A stretch of DNA of 26,357 nt. Origin: a virus. Shown piece after piece: positions 7,670-13,465 of this stretch. The position numbers and the translations under genes are program-made. The DNA lies in IMG/VR virus record IMGVR_UViG_3300024356_000037, positions 1 through 26,357 of that record; one strand, 5' to 3'. Every line of letters starts with the position of its first letter. Position 1 is the first letter of the stretch. The notes below the pieces were generated by a model, which searched no databases, was not told the origin of the DNA, and saw only the letters and a program-made list of their open reading frames with translations.

Positions 7670-8068
7670 ATGATTGTCGGAAGCATCAAGACCGTTTCGC
7701 ATCATCGGAACGGCATCAGCGGCGAACCCTTCTACTGCGTGGCGTTCGCGTTCCAGCACGAGGATCAGAACTGGGACATGATCGCGACACTTGATCCACA
7801 GAATCCAAGCCTCACGCGGGTCTTGTGCGTCACGAGCCTCCATGACGGATGGCGCGGCGACACGATGTTCGATTCGATCATCGGCGCGGTCGCAAAGGCG
7901 GTCAAGGAGGGGTTGATTGACGAAGAGTCTCGCATTTGGGCGTGTGCGCTCCTGTCGAACTTCAGGAAGGAATCCAGACGCGATTCCGAGCATCTCGCTT
8001 CGGACGGGTTCCCGATGGAGAAGTTCGACGGTCTCACTCCAGCCGATCATGGCACGGACACGCCGTGA
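7670..8068 (+). CDS. Hypothetical protein, 132 aa
   Basis: Not recognised. The ATG at 7670 follows the shared leader GGAGACGAGC. The product begins MIVGSIKTVSHHRNGISGEP and has a beta-rich N-terminal half (FYCVAFAFQHEDQNWDMIATL), an Asp/Gly-rich middle and a helical segment (FDSIIGAVAKAVKEGLIDEE). It is the only protein expressed from the promoter at 7404 before the next promoter at 8073, and it has an unusually long structured leader, so its level may be controlled. There is no signal peptide or membrane segment. Confidence 0.75.
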   Translation: MIVGSIKTVSHHRNGISGEPFYCVAFAFQHEDQNWDMIATLDPQNPSLTRVLCVTSLHDGWRGDTMFDSIIGAVAKAVKEGLIDEESRIWACALLSNFRKESRRDSEHLASDGFPMEKFDGLTPADHGTDTP

Positions 8069-8072
8069 CCGC

Positions 8073-8100
8073 TTGACAGAAGCGCGGATGTGTCTATAGT
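8073..8100 (+). promoter_or_regulatory. Sigma70-like promoter of small RNA
   Basis: TTGACA (8073-8078), 16-bp spacer, TATAGT (8095-8100). This is one of the best matches in the window. The predicted start is near 8107. It lies only five bases after the stop codon of the upstream gene. Confidence 0.8.
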
Positions 8101-8106
8101 CGCTTC

Positions 8107-8245
8107 CGAGCCTTGCGGTGGACGACTCCGCATAAGCCAAGCCAGTCGAAAGGCTGTCTTGGCGATTAGGGTGCAACACCACCCGCATTCATCTTTTCCC
8201 CCATGCGCTGCCGCCCCAGAGCCGATCAGGGGCGGTGGCGTTTTT
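8107..8245 (+). ncRNA. Putative small non-coding RNA, about 139 nt
   Basis: The segment lies between a strong promoter (8073-8100) and a strong intrinsic terminator (8206-8245) and has no reading frame with a ribosome site. Inside are TGCGG/CCGCA (8114-8118/8128-8132), a stem GCCAAGCC with GGCT-bulge-TGGC (from 8137 to about 8163), and an unpaired C-rich stretch (CATCTTTTCCCCC) just before the terminator. This is the usual layout of a phage or bacterial sRNA. It could instead be an attenuated leader for the holin-like gene at 8396. It does not match tRNA, tmRNA or 6S by eye. Confidence 0.6.
8206..8245 (+). terminator. Strong intrinsic terminator
   Basis: A 12-bp stem (8206-8217 with 8229-8240, two G-T pairs, core CCGCCCC/GGGGCGG) with an 11-base loop is followed directly by TTTTT (8241-8245). 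It is the clearest rho-independent terminator in the window. Confidence 0.88.
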
Positions 8246-8274
8246 GCGGTTAGGGTATTCTTCGACCCGCAACA

Positions 8275-8290
8275 GGCGGATCACTCCGCC
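8275..8290 (+). repeat. Perfect hairpin GGCGGA-TCAC-TCCGCC
   Basis: A six-bp perfect stem with a four-base loop, between the terminator and the structured RNA at 8302. Its role is unknown. A weak TATTCT at 8256 has no matching -35, so I do not call a promoter there. Confidence 0.4.
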
Positions 8291-8301
8291 CTCGCCTCAC
8301 T

Positions 8302-8383
8302 CCGTGCGCTTGGTTGGGCGGACTCTCTGACGAGATCGCTTGGCGTGTGCCACAGCGTGCGTCCGTACCAGCCAAGCGCACGG
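8302..8383 (+). ncRNA. Structured RNA: 16-bp stem closing a multi-branch junction, upstream of the holin-like gene
   Basis: CCGTGCGCTTGGTTGG (8302-8317) pairs with CCAGCCAAGCGCACGG (8368-8383) over 16 bp with one G-T. Inside are CGGAC/GTCCG, a short hairpin TCTC-TGAC-GAGA, and CGCTTGGC-GTGT-GCCA with AGCG (one bulge). The whole 82 bases fold into a compact three-way shape. It ends 12 bases before the ATG at 8396, leaving the GGGAG ribosome site free. It contains CTGACGA as in hammerhead ribozymes but lacks the GAAA partner, so I reject that class. Probably a leader element or a processed RNA. Confidence 0.5.
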
Positions 8384-8395
8384 TTGGGAGCAGTC

Positions 8396-8608
8396 ATGGA
8401 AGACAACGGTCTCACGAAGGGCGCGAAGACGAGCGAGTTCTGGGTTGCAGTCGTTCCTGTTGCCATTGCCATGCTTGAGAACTTCAAGCAGGACACGGAG
8501 TCGTCAGAGCGGATGATGACGCTAGCGTTTGCCATCGGAGGTCTCTATCTCGTGAGCAGGACTGCGCTCAAGATGATGGAGATGTGGACGGCGACGAAGC
8601 GCGGTTGA
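8396..8608 (+). CDS. Holin-like small membrane protein
   Basis: 70 residues with two hydrophobic helices: SEFWVAVVPVAIAML (about 13-27) and MMTLAFAIGGLYLVSRTAL (about 40-58), joined by a charged loop (ENFKQDTESSE) and ending in KRG. Size, two transmembrane segments and a charged C-terminus fit class II holins, which open the inner membrane for the endolysin. The lysozyme-like gene is 8 kb away, so the usual holin-endolysin cassette is split. The ATG at 8396 has GGGAG upstream. The 3' end overlaps the convergent sigma-like gene by 41 bases. Confidence 0.6.
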   Translation: MEDNGLTKGAKTSEFWVAVVPVAIAMLENFKQDTESSERMMTLAFAIGGLYLVSRTALKMMEMWTATKRG

Positions 8609-9206
8609 CTGGAGTATGCCGCTCGTACTTGGTTCTCTTGCGGTACTCCTGCAAGTAGAGAATCCTGTCGTGTATGTGCTTGGCAAGTGATTCCGACATC
8701 TTCTCCCCCAAGAACTCGTGCAACTCCTTGGCGCACTCAAACTTCAACTGACTGACGCGCGATGCCGAAACTCCGAGCATCAGGGATATCTGTCGGAACG
8801 ATTTGCCTTGCAGCCTCATCACCGCGATGCACTTCGCCTCTAGCGACAGCCTGTCCGAAGACAAGATCATCTGGATGAACGCCTCGACGCTCTTGGTCTC
8901 CGACCGCGAAGGCTGCACCGCGTCCATCACAGCCGAGCCTTGCATATTGATCGACCGCTGACCAATCCGCCTGCTTCCCACCTCGTTGCGGATCGCATCA
9001 AAGACCACGAATCGCGCCTTGTTGTTCGTGTACTGAAATGACGACCCGTTTCGCAGCAACGCCAGCATCGTCTCCTGCGCGATGTCGTCCGAATCCATCC
9101 CGTTGATGGAGCGACAGCCAGACTTGCGTAGCCATCGACTGGCAACGCGCTTGGCGATTCTCCATGCCCGCCTTGGGTCTTCGCCTGCCGAATCGGTGCG
9201 TTCCAT
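8568..9206 (-). CDS. Phage-encoded sigma-70-family-like factor
   Basis: 212 residues. The N-terminal half resembles sigma region 2: MDSDDIAQETMLALLRN (37-53) followed by NKARFVVFDAIRNEVGSRRI (62-81), which matches the helix contacting core polymerase and the -10 element. The C-terminal half has a region-4 helix-turn-helix, EAKCIAVMRLQGKSFRQISL continuing MLGVSASRVSQL (123-154). Spacing is like the short FliA/SigF-type or ECF factors. It is the last gene of a five-gene minus operon. The ATG at 9206 has GGGAGG four bases upstream; a TTG four codons earlier is less likely. It may switch host RNA polymerase to late phage genes, since no late genes lie in this window. Confidence 0.78.
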   Translation of the reverse strand: MERTDSAGEDPRRAWRIAKRVASRWLRKSGCRSINGMDSDDIAQETMLALLRNGSSFQYTNNKARFVVFDAIRNEVGSRRIGQRSINMQGSAVMDAVQPSRSETKSVEAFIQMILSSDRLSLEAKCIAVMRLQGKSFRQISLMLGVSASRVSQLKFECAKELHEFLGEKMSESLAKHIHDRILYLQEYRKRTKYERHTPVNRASSPSTSPSS

Positions 9207-9275
9207 TACGCCTCCCAAGGCATAATCACCGCTTTCCGATATCAGCCATTTTTTGAATCCGCGCTTTCTCGCAGA

Positions 9276-9503
9276 TCAGATTGTGTCACGGCAATCGCAG
9301 CAGCGGTCACCGAAACGCTCGTCCGTCGAGAAGATCGGGCGGACGGGATTCCCCTCGCGGTCGAACAGGTCGAGCGCGATACCGTGCTGGTCTGTGTCGA
9401 GCAGCAGGGGCGGCTTCCTCACTAGGACTCCGCAGTCCGCGTCCCTGCGGGTGCATTCGACGCAATGGACTTCAGCCGCGTAGGTGTAGCCGACGATCCT
9501 CAT
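9276..9503 (-). CDS. Small Cys-rich (zinc-binding-like) protein, 75 aa
   Basis: Not recognised at family level. It starts at ATG 9503 with GGAGG upstream and overlaps the previous gene's stop (ATGA). It has HCVECTRRDADCG near residue 13 and ends in RCCDCRDTI, so two C-x2-C pairs could hold a metal ion. The middle (LLLDTDQHGIALDLFDREGNP) is beta-like. The third-base composition is like its neighbours. Confidence 0.72.
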   Translation of the reverse strand: MRIVGYTYAAEVHCVECTRRDADCGVLVRKPPLLLDTDQHGIALDLFDREGNPVRPIFSTDERFGDRCCDCRDTI

Positions 9504-10051
9504 GCGACCTCCTCTGGCTCCATCTCCTGAATGACATCCTTGATGTCGGAGACGGTATCCCACGAGGTGAAGCCCGAGCCGTGCGACGAGCGGAGGTGCG
9601 TCATACAACCGAGGATCGTCGCGGCTGGCTTGACCCAACGCTCGTCGTTGACCGCAAGACCACGGGCGATGGACTCGACCAGCGTGGCTGTCGTGTCACT
9701 CATGTAGTCCTCGTAGATTCGGACGGCATGGCGAAGGTGCGCCACGGTCGGATTCGGTGTCGCTTCGTTGGCGACACGGACGACATCCAGCGCGGTCTTG
9801 CGGATGGCGACGATCATTCGCGCCGCATCCAGTTGCGCCTCCGCGAGTGACTCCGCGACCTCCAGTTCGCAAACGGCAACACCCTCATTGACCCGAGCCT
9901 CCCACTCTTCGACGGAGGTGGTCACGGGAGAGGACTTGGCGCGGATGGCTTCCAGAGCCTCCTTCGCGTCCTGAAGGCGACCACGGGCGGAAGCAACGGC
10001 GGCTTCGCCTTCAGCAACGAGAGCCAACATACTTGGAATGTCGAGTTTCAT
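9500..10051 (-). CDS. Hypothetical protein with N-terminal coiled coil, 183 aa
   Basis: Not recognised. Residues 8-100 are Ala/Glu/Arg-rich with heptad spacing (EGEAAVASARGRLQDAKEAL), so a coiled coil is likely. The C-terminal part is mixed and ends in acidic residues (QEMEPEEVA). It starts at ATG 10051 after GGAGG and its start overlaps the stop of the gene before it. There is no signal peptide or membrane segment. Confidence 0.75.
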   Translation of the reverse strand: MKLDIPSMLALVAEGEAAVASARGRLQDAKEALEAIRAKSSPVTTSVEEWEARVNEGVAVCELEVAESLAEAQLDAARMIVAIRKTALDVVRVANEATPNPTVAHLRHAVRIYEDYMSDTTATLVESIARGLAVNDERWVKPAATILGCMTHLRSSHGSGFTSWDTVSDIKDVIQEMEPEEVA

Positions 10052-10389
10052 TAGTTTCCTCCACAGGGGATGCTGACGCGGACAACGCCGCCGTCACGGG
10101 TGATAGAGACCTTGTTCGCGAGGTCGCTCACCATCAGCGGGCAACCGCTGACGGAGAACACGACTGGGAGACCATCGTTGGTCAGGTTCGGGATGTTGTT
10201 GTCGTCGTCCCAATGGCGGATGCCGTTGGCGAGGAGCGAACGGGCGACGAACTCGACAACCGAGTCGTTGCTGGCGTTCGTCCTGAACGAGAGGACGAGC
10301 CTGAAGACCGTCCAGTTGTTCCCGCAGACCTTGCGGTCAGCGATGGACGCAGAGACGGGAGTCTGTCGGTAGTTCCAGTTGATGTTCAT
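10051..10389 (-). CDS. Hypothetical protein, 112 aa
   Basis: Not recognised. The product is rich in beta-type segments (TVFRLVLSFRT, VVFSVSGCPLMV, VVRVSIPCGGN) with few long helices, suggesting a small beta-sandwich or barrel. It sits three bases after the stop of the previous gene in the minus operon and shares a base with the next start. It has two cysteines near the C-terminus that are not in a metal pattern. Confidence 0.75.
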   Translation of the reverse strand: MNINWNYRQTPVSASIADRKVCGNNWTVFRLVLSFRTNASNDSVVEFVARSLLANGIRHWDDDNNIPNLTNDGLPVVFSVSGCPLMVSDLANKVSITRDGGVVRVSIPCGGN

Positions 10390-10392
10390 GGA

Positions 10393-10620
10393 TCAGCCCT
10401 TCACCGCGCCGTGGAGACGGCGGCGGATGCTGTTGTTGCGTGCGGTGTACTCCTCCATGAGTTCGCCCAGACGGGCGCGGTAGGAGTCGATCACCATCGG
10501 GTGCTGGAAGGTCGCCTCCAGATTCGGGAGGTAGCGGTTCAGCATGACTTCGATGGCGCGGGCGATCTCGCTGTCCGCCATCTCCTTGATGTTGCCTTCC
10601 ATGATCTGGTCGTGGCTCAT
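10393..10620 (-). CDS. Hypothetical helical protein, 75 aa
   Basis: Not recognised. It is the first gene of the minus operon driven by the promoter at 10679-10706. The ATG at 10620 is preceded by CGAGACGAGCA, the shared leader of this phage. A longer in-frame extension would run through the promoter and is rejected. The product is nearly all helix (EMADSEIARAIEVMLNRYLP, YRARLGELMEEYTARNNSIR) with a basic end (RRRLHGAVKG). Confidence 0.75.
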   Translation of the reverse strand: MSHDQIMEGNIKEMADSEIARAIEVMLNRYLPNLEATFQHPMVIDSYRARLGELMEEYTARNNSIRRRLHGAVKG

Positions 10621-10653
10621 TGCTCGTCTCGTTTCTGCCCTGTCGGGCGTTGC

Positions 10654-10672
10654 GTCGATCCCCTTGATCGAC
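10654..10672 (-). promoter_or_regulatory. 5'-terminal hairpin of minus transcript
   Basis: Read on the minus strand: GTCGATC-AAGGG-GATCGAC, a 7-bp perfect stem with an AAGGG loop. It begins at 10672, exactly the +1 predicted from the promoter at 10679-10706. The loop matches the plus-strand leaders at 10822 and 23970. Confidence 0.65.
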
Positions 10673-10678
10673 ATGGAC

Positions 10679-10706
10679 AGAGTAGCGTCTGCTTTACAGG
10701 TGTCAA
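10679..10706 (-). promoter_or_regulatory. Sigma70-like promoter of five-gene minus operon
   Basis: On the minus strand TTGACA (10706-10701), 16-bp spacer, TACTCT (10684-10679). It is divergent from the promoter at 10788. Confidence 0.75.
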
Positions 10707-10787
10707 GGGCTTTGGGATGGAATATCGACTTTTTTCCGTTCGGCTTCTGTCTGGGTGGCGATTTTCCGAGATTTCCCCTCAAGGCAC

Positions 10788-10815
10788 TTGACAAGCCTTG
10801 ACGATGTAGTACCAT
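10788..10815 (+). promoter_or_regulatory. Sigma70-like promoter with TTGAC-N5-TTGAC direct repeat
   Basis: TTGACA (10788-10793), 16-bp spacer, TACCAT (10810-10815). A second TTGAC follows ten bases after the first (10798-10802), on the same face of the helix, as at 23936 and at the minus promoter near 22000. Confidence 0.7.
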
Positions 10816-10821
10816 CAGGGA

Positions 10822-10838
10822 GTCAGCAAGGGGCTGAC
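10822..10838 (+). promoter_or_regulatory. 5'-terminal hairpin GTCAGC-AAGGG-GCTGAC
   Basis: A six-bp perfect stem starting exactly at the predicted +1 of the promoter at 10788. The same element recurs at 15359 and 23970. Confidence 0.7.
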
Positions 10839-10858
10839 CAGAACCAAGGAGACGAGCA

Positions 10859-11275
10859 ATGACCACCAAGATCAAGAACGACTTCGACGGCATCAAGAAC
10901 CCGCTCAACTACTACAGCGACAAGCCGCTTGCGCTGTTGGCGAATACCTCTTTCGGTGGCGCGACCGTGCGCGAGTACGAGTCGATTGATGAGTCAACCG
11001 ATTTCCGTACCGTCCTCGTTCATGCGTTCGACCTGTTCCTCTGGAGCGCGACCGAGCCGACCGTGGAGACCGCCAAGAAGTGGCTCCATCTCAAGGCGTA
11101 TGGCGACGAACTCACGCGGCTGAAGATCGCTGGCTTCCCCGAGGGCTACGAAACCCACGAGGCGCGGGCTACCAGCCACGCGGAGTGGGTCGTCCGCGTC
11201 ACCGAGTGGGAGTGCCTCACCAACGCCTACGGCAAGACCGTCTTTCGCGGCTGGTTCCGCGAAGACCTCTCGTAA
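10859..11275 (+). CDS. Hypothetical protein, 138 aa; paralogue of the next gene
   Basis: Not recognised. It starts at ATG 10859 after AAGGAGACGAGCA. The middle and end can be aligned by eye with the next gene: YESIDESTDFRT against YEPIADDSGDET with equal spacing, then A-x-x-W, then HAEWVV against YADWVV followed by an aromatic-Glu pair. This suggests tandem duplication. The domain looks mixed alpha/beta without metal motifs, signal or membrane segment. It is first in a two-gene transcript with its own promoter and 5' hairpin, so it is probably well expressed. Confidence 0.8.
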   Translation: MTTKIKNDFDGIKNPLNYYSDKPLALLANTSFGGATVREYESIDESTDFRTVLVHAFDLFLWSATEPTVETAKKWLHLKAYGDELTRLKIAGFPEGYETHEARATSHAEWVVRVTEWECLTNAYGKTVFRGWFREDLS

Positions 11276-11285
11276 AGGAGCAACC

Positions 11286-11675
11286 ATGAACATCCATGAC
11301 CTACCGCTGGCGCGGGACGAAGAAGGATTCCCCCGCGAGATCACCTTCACCGACAGGGCGTTCAGCGTTGTCTTTCGGCTCTACGAGCCGATTGCCGACG
11401 ATTCTGGCGACGAGACCATCTACACCCATGTCATCGACCTAGATGTCTCAAACGAGAAGGACGCGCGGGACTGGATGTACGCATACACCATCCGCATCCT
11501 CGTCTCTGACCACGGAGACCATCGTCGCGATCCCGTCCTCAAGAAGCGGTTCCGAGACTACGCCGACTGGGTGGTCGCGAACAGCCGATACGAGGTCGTG
11601 AAGAACACCAAGGACTTCGACTTCATGCGGATCACCTTCACCGACAACCCGCCCGAGCATCTCGTCATCGCCTGA
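11286..11675 (+). CDS. Hypothetical protein, 129 aa; paralogue of the previous gene
   Basis: Not recognised. It begins at ATG 11286 after AAAGGAG, ten bases behind the previous stop. It shares with the upstream gene the order Y-E-x-I, T, H-x-x-D-L, A-x-x-W, A-(E/D)-W-V-V and an aromatic-Glu pair, so the two are probably diverged copies. It ends only two bases before the convergent protease-dockerin gene; no hairpin separates them. Confidence 0.78.
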   Translation: MNIHDLPLARDEEGFPREITFTDRAFSVVFRLYEPIADDSGDETIYTHVIDLDVSNEKDARDWMYAYTIRILVSDHGDHRRDPVLKKRFRDYADWVVANSRYEVVKNTKDFDFMRITFTDNPPEHLVIA

Positions 11676-11677
11676 TG

Positions 11678-12739
11678 TCAGGCGCGTGGCTTCTGGTTGT
11701 CGGGGTCGTTCACGATGATCGGAGGCGCGGATGGGGCTTGCGTGTTCTGCGGCATGGCGTATGAACCCCATGCGGCAAGAAGTTTCGCCATGTCCTCGCC
11801 GCCGACATGGAAGTCGCCGTCGAGGTCGAGCAGGGGATTGCGACCACCCCATCCTGCTAGGAGCGTGGCGAGGTCGGCTGCATCGACGCTGCCGTCCTGA
11901 TTGATGTCCTCTGGCTTCGCGCTCAACTTCACATGGTCAAGCGTGTATCCAAACGGATACAGGATCGCTGACAGCCGCGCGAAGCAGGCATCGTTCACGC
12001 ATTGACCGCCGTACTGGAGACCGACGAAGACCGTCTCGCCGTACTGGTCGCGAACCATGACGGGAGAGCCAGAGTCACCGACGAAGATCGCCACCGCTCC
12101 GTTGACATACGCTCCATCGTTCACGCCGTCGATGCACGGGGCAAACCCGTACCCAGCGACATCGCCAACGGTGTTGAGGATGGCGTTCTTGAACAGCGTC
12201 TTGTACACCTTGGCGTTGCTGTCCTTCGTCCACAGCGGCGTGCCAGCGGGGATGTAGCGGGGATTGGCGATTCGGTTGTAGATGCGGACATCCGCGTCTG
12301 GAAACGGCTGCATGAACTCCAGCAGCGTGAGGTCAGCACCAACATCTAGGTAGACGCGGGTGACGGTGTTCTCGTACATCGCCCCGCCCTTGCCGAAGAA
12401 CCTGATGCCAGCCGTGTTGATGGTGGGATCGGCGTGCGCTCCACGGAAATGCTGACACACGAGGGCGTGCCGAGGCGAGATCAGCACCGCGCCGTAGGTG
12501 CAATGGTTCCAGAAGTTGACGCTCCCAGAATCGTGGGGAATCGTCAGCATGGGATTGGCTGCAAGAAGGCGGCAGAAGTAGCGGTCGAGGCATCGCGTAC
12601 CCGACCAGTCGATCACGCCGTAGGTCTGGCACTCGCCGCTGTACCCGTCTGGGGTAATGCCTCCGCTCGTCTGGGTAGCGGGAACGGGGTAGTGGTAGAT
12701 GTCGTGAGTCGCGGGGGTGTAGTAGCGCAGGACAGCCAT
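11678..12739 (-). CDS. Trypsin-like serine protease with C-terminal type I dockerin-like repeat
   Basis: 353 residues. A chymotrypsin-fold protease is indicated by GDSGSP at 221-226 (S223 nucleophile), GADLTLLEF at 134-142 (D136) and ALVCQHF at 92-98 (H97), in the right order and spacing. After it, DINQDGSVDAADLATLLAGW (278-297) and LDLDGDFHVGGEDMAKLLAAW (304-324) form two calcium-loop/helix units of a type I dockerin, the module that plugs into cohesins. A Pro/Ala/Gln tail follows. I see no signal peptide at the N-terminus, so it may leave the cell at lysis or ride on the virion. It lies nine bases after thyX, in one operon with the cohesin-like gene. The dockerin style is planctomycete-like. 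Confidence 0.85.
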   Translation of the reverse strand: MAVLRYYTPATHDIYHYPVPATQTSGGITPDGYSGECQTYGVIDWSGTRCLDRYFCRLLAANPMLTIPHDSGSVNFWNHCTYGAVLISPRHALVCQHFRGAHADPTINTAGIRFFGKGGAMYENTVTRVYLDVGADLTLLEFMQPFPDADVRIYNRIANPRYIPAGTPLWTKDSNAKVYKTLFKNAILNTVGDVAGYGFAPCIDGVNDGAYVNGAVAIFVGDSGSPVMVRDQYGETVFVGLQYGGQCVNDACFARLSAILYPFGYTLDHVKLSAKPEDINQDGSVDAADLATLLAGWGGRNPLLDLDGDFHVGGEDMAKLLAAWGSYAMPQNTQAPSAPPIIVNDPDNQKPRA

Positions 12740-12748
12740 GACAACACA

Positions 12749-13420
12749 CTAACGGCTTTCCATAAGCGCACGCCAACTCATTGGGTATCTGGGAGCAATG
12801 ATGTCCGAAATCGCCTGCGCGACCTCCCTCGTCTCCCATTGCGCGTGCTGATCCGAACGCTGCCTCACCACGCGGGCAAACGCCGAGAGGCTTCCAGTCC
12901 ACCACCACTCCGTCATCGCCGCCTGCGGCAATGCAGCCCTCGCCTGCTCTCCAGCGATCCCCATCTCCAGCAACGCCTCGTAGGTCTTGGTCGCCTGATG
13001 GATCAGGTCGCCCATCAACCTGTCCGCGTCCGCGCGTGCGCCCGCGTGCGAGAGGAAGTCGTCGCTCCCCTGCTTCGCTCCGCCAGTTGGCTTCGTCCTC
13101 CAGTTGGGGATGTAGAACGAAGGCGAGTCCGTCACATATCGGCGGCTCACCTCGTTCTCCACCAGCCCGACCTTGTGCTTGAACAACTGCGTCCGAACGA
13201 ATATCGGAGCCTTGATCGTCAGGGTGATCTGCGGGTGGGCGAACGGTGTCCAATGTCTGTGCCGCGCCAGATAGTTCAGGAGCCTCTCGTCGGACTCCGT
13301 GAACTGCCTGCTCCGCTTGGAGAATGAGACGCGGGCTGCATTGACGACCATGAGATCGTCGCCCATGTGCGCTTCATAGGCGACGAACCCGCATCCAAGG
13401 ACGGTAACCAGATTTGTCAT
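12749..13420 (-). CDS. thyX: Flavin-dependent thymidylate synthase ThyX (variant motif)
   Basis: 223 residues. ThyX makes dTMP from dUMP with FAD and methylene-tetrahydrofolate. The sequence has the N-terminal NAARVSF segment (27-33), HWTPFAHPQ, then LFKHKVGLVENEVSRRYV and FYIP. In most ThyX proteins this reads RHRxxSxNExSxRY; here both arginines are lysines, the serine is lost and one residue is inserted before N-E. Similar FKH-x-VG-x-x-NEVSRRYV forms occur in phage ThyX proteins as I recall. The C-terminal ARAALPQ and R-S-D-x-H-A-Q-W-E segments match the family. Roles in base hypermodification cannot be excluded. No clear ribosome site precedes the ATG. Confidence 0.88.
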   Translation of the reverse strand: MTNLVTVLGCGFVAYEAHMGDDLMVVNAARVSFSKRSRQFTESDERLLNYLARHRHWTPFAHPQITLTIKAPIFVRTQLFKHKVGLVENEVSRRYVTDSPSFYIPNWRTKPTGGAKQGSDDFLSHAGARADADRLMGDLIHQATKTYEALLEMGIAGEQARAALPQAAMTEWWWTGSLSAFARVVRQRSDQHAQWETREVAQAISDIIAPRYPMSWRALMESR

Positions 13421-13465
13421 CTAGCGCAGGAAACCGTCAAGCAGGCTTGCTGTCAACCGTTGGCA

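Noticed and set aside
8325-8345. Hammerhead-like CTGACGA core; another copy near 7590
   Set aside because: No GAAA segment or cleavage-site stem in the required places.
12333-13253. Long minus-strand frame overlapping thyX and the protease gene
   Set aside because: Out-of-frame Arg/Pro-rich product over two recognised genes.
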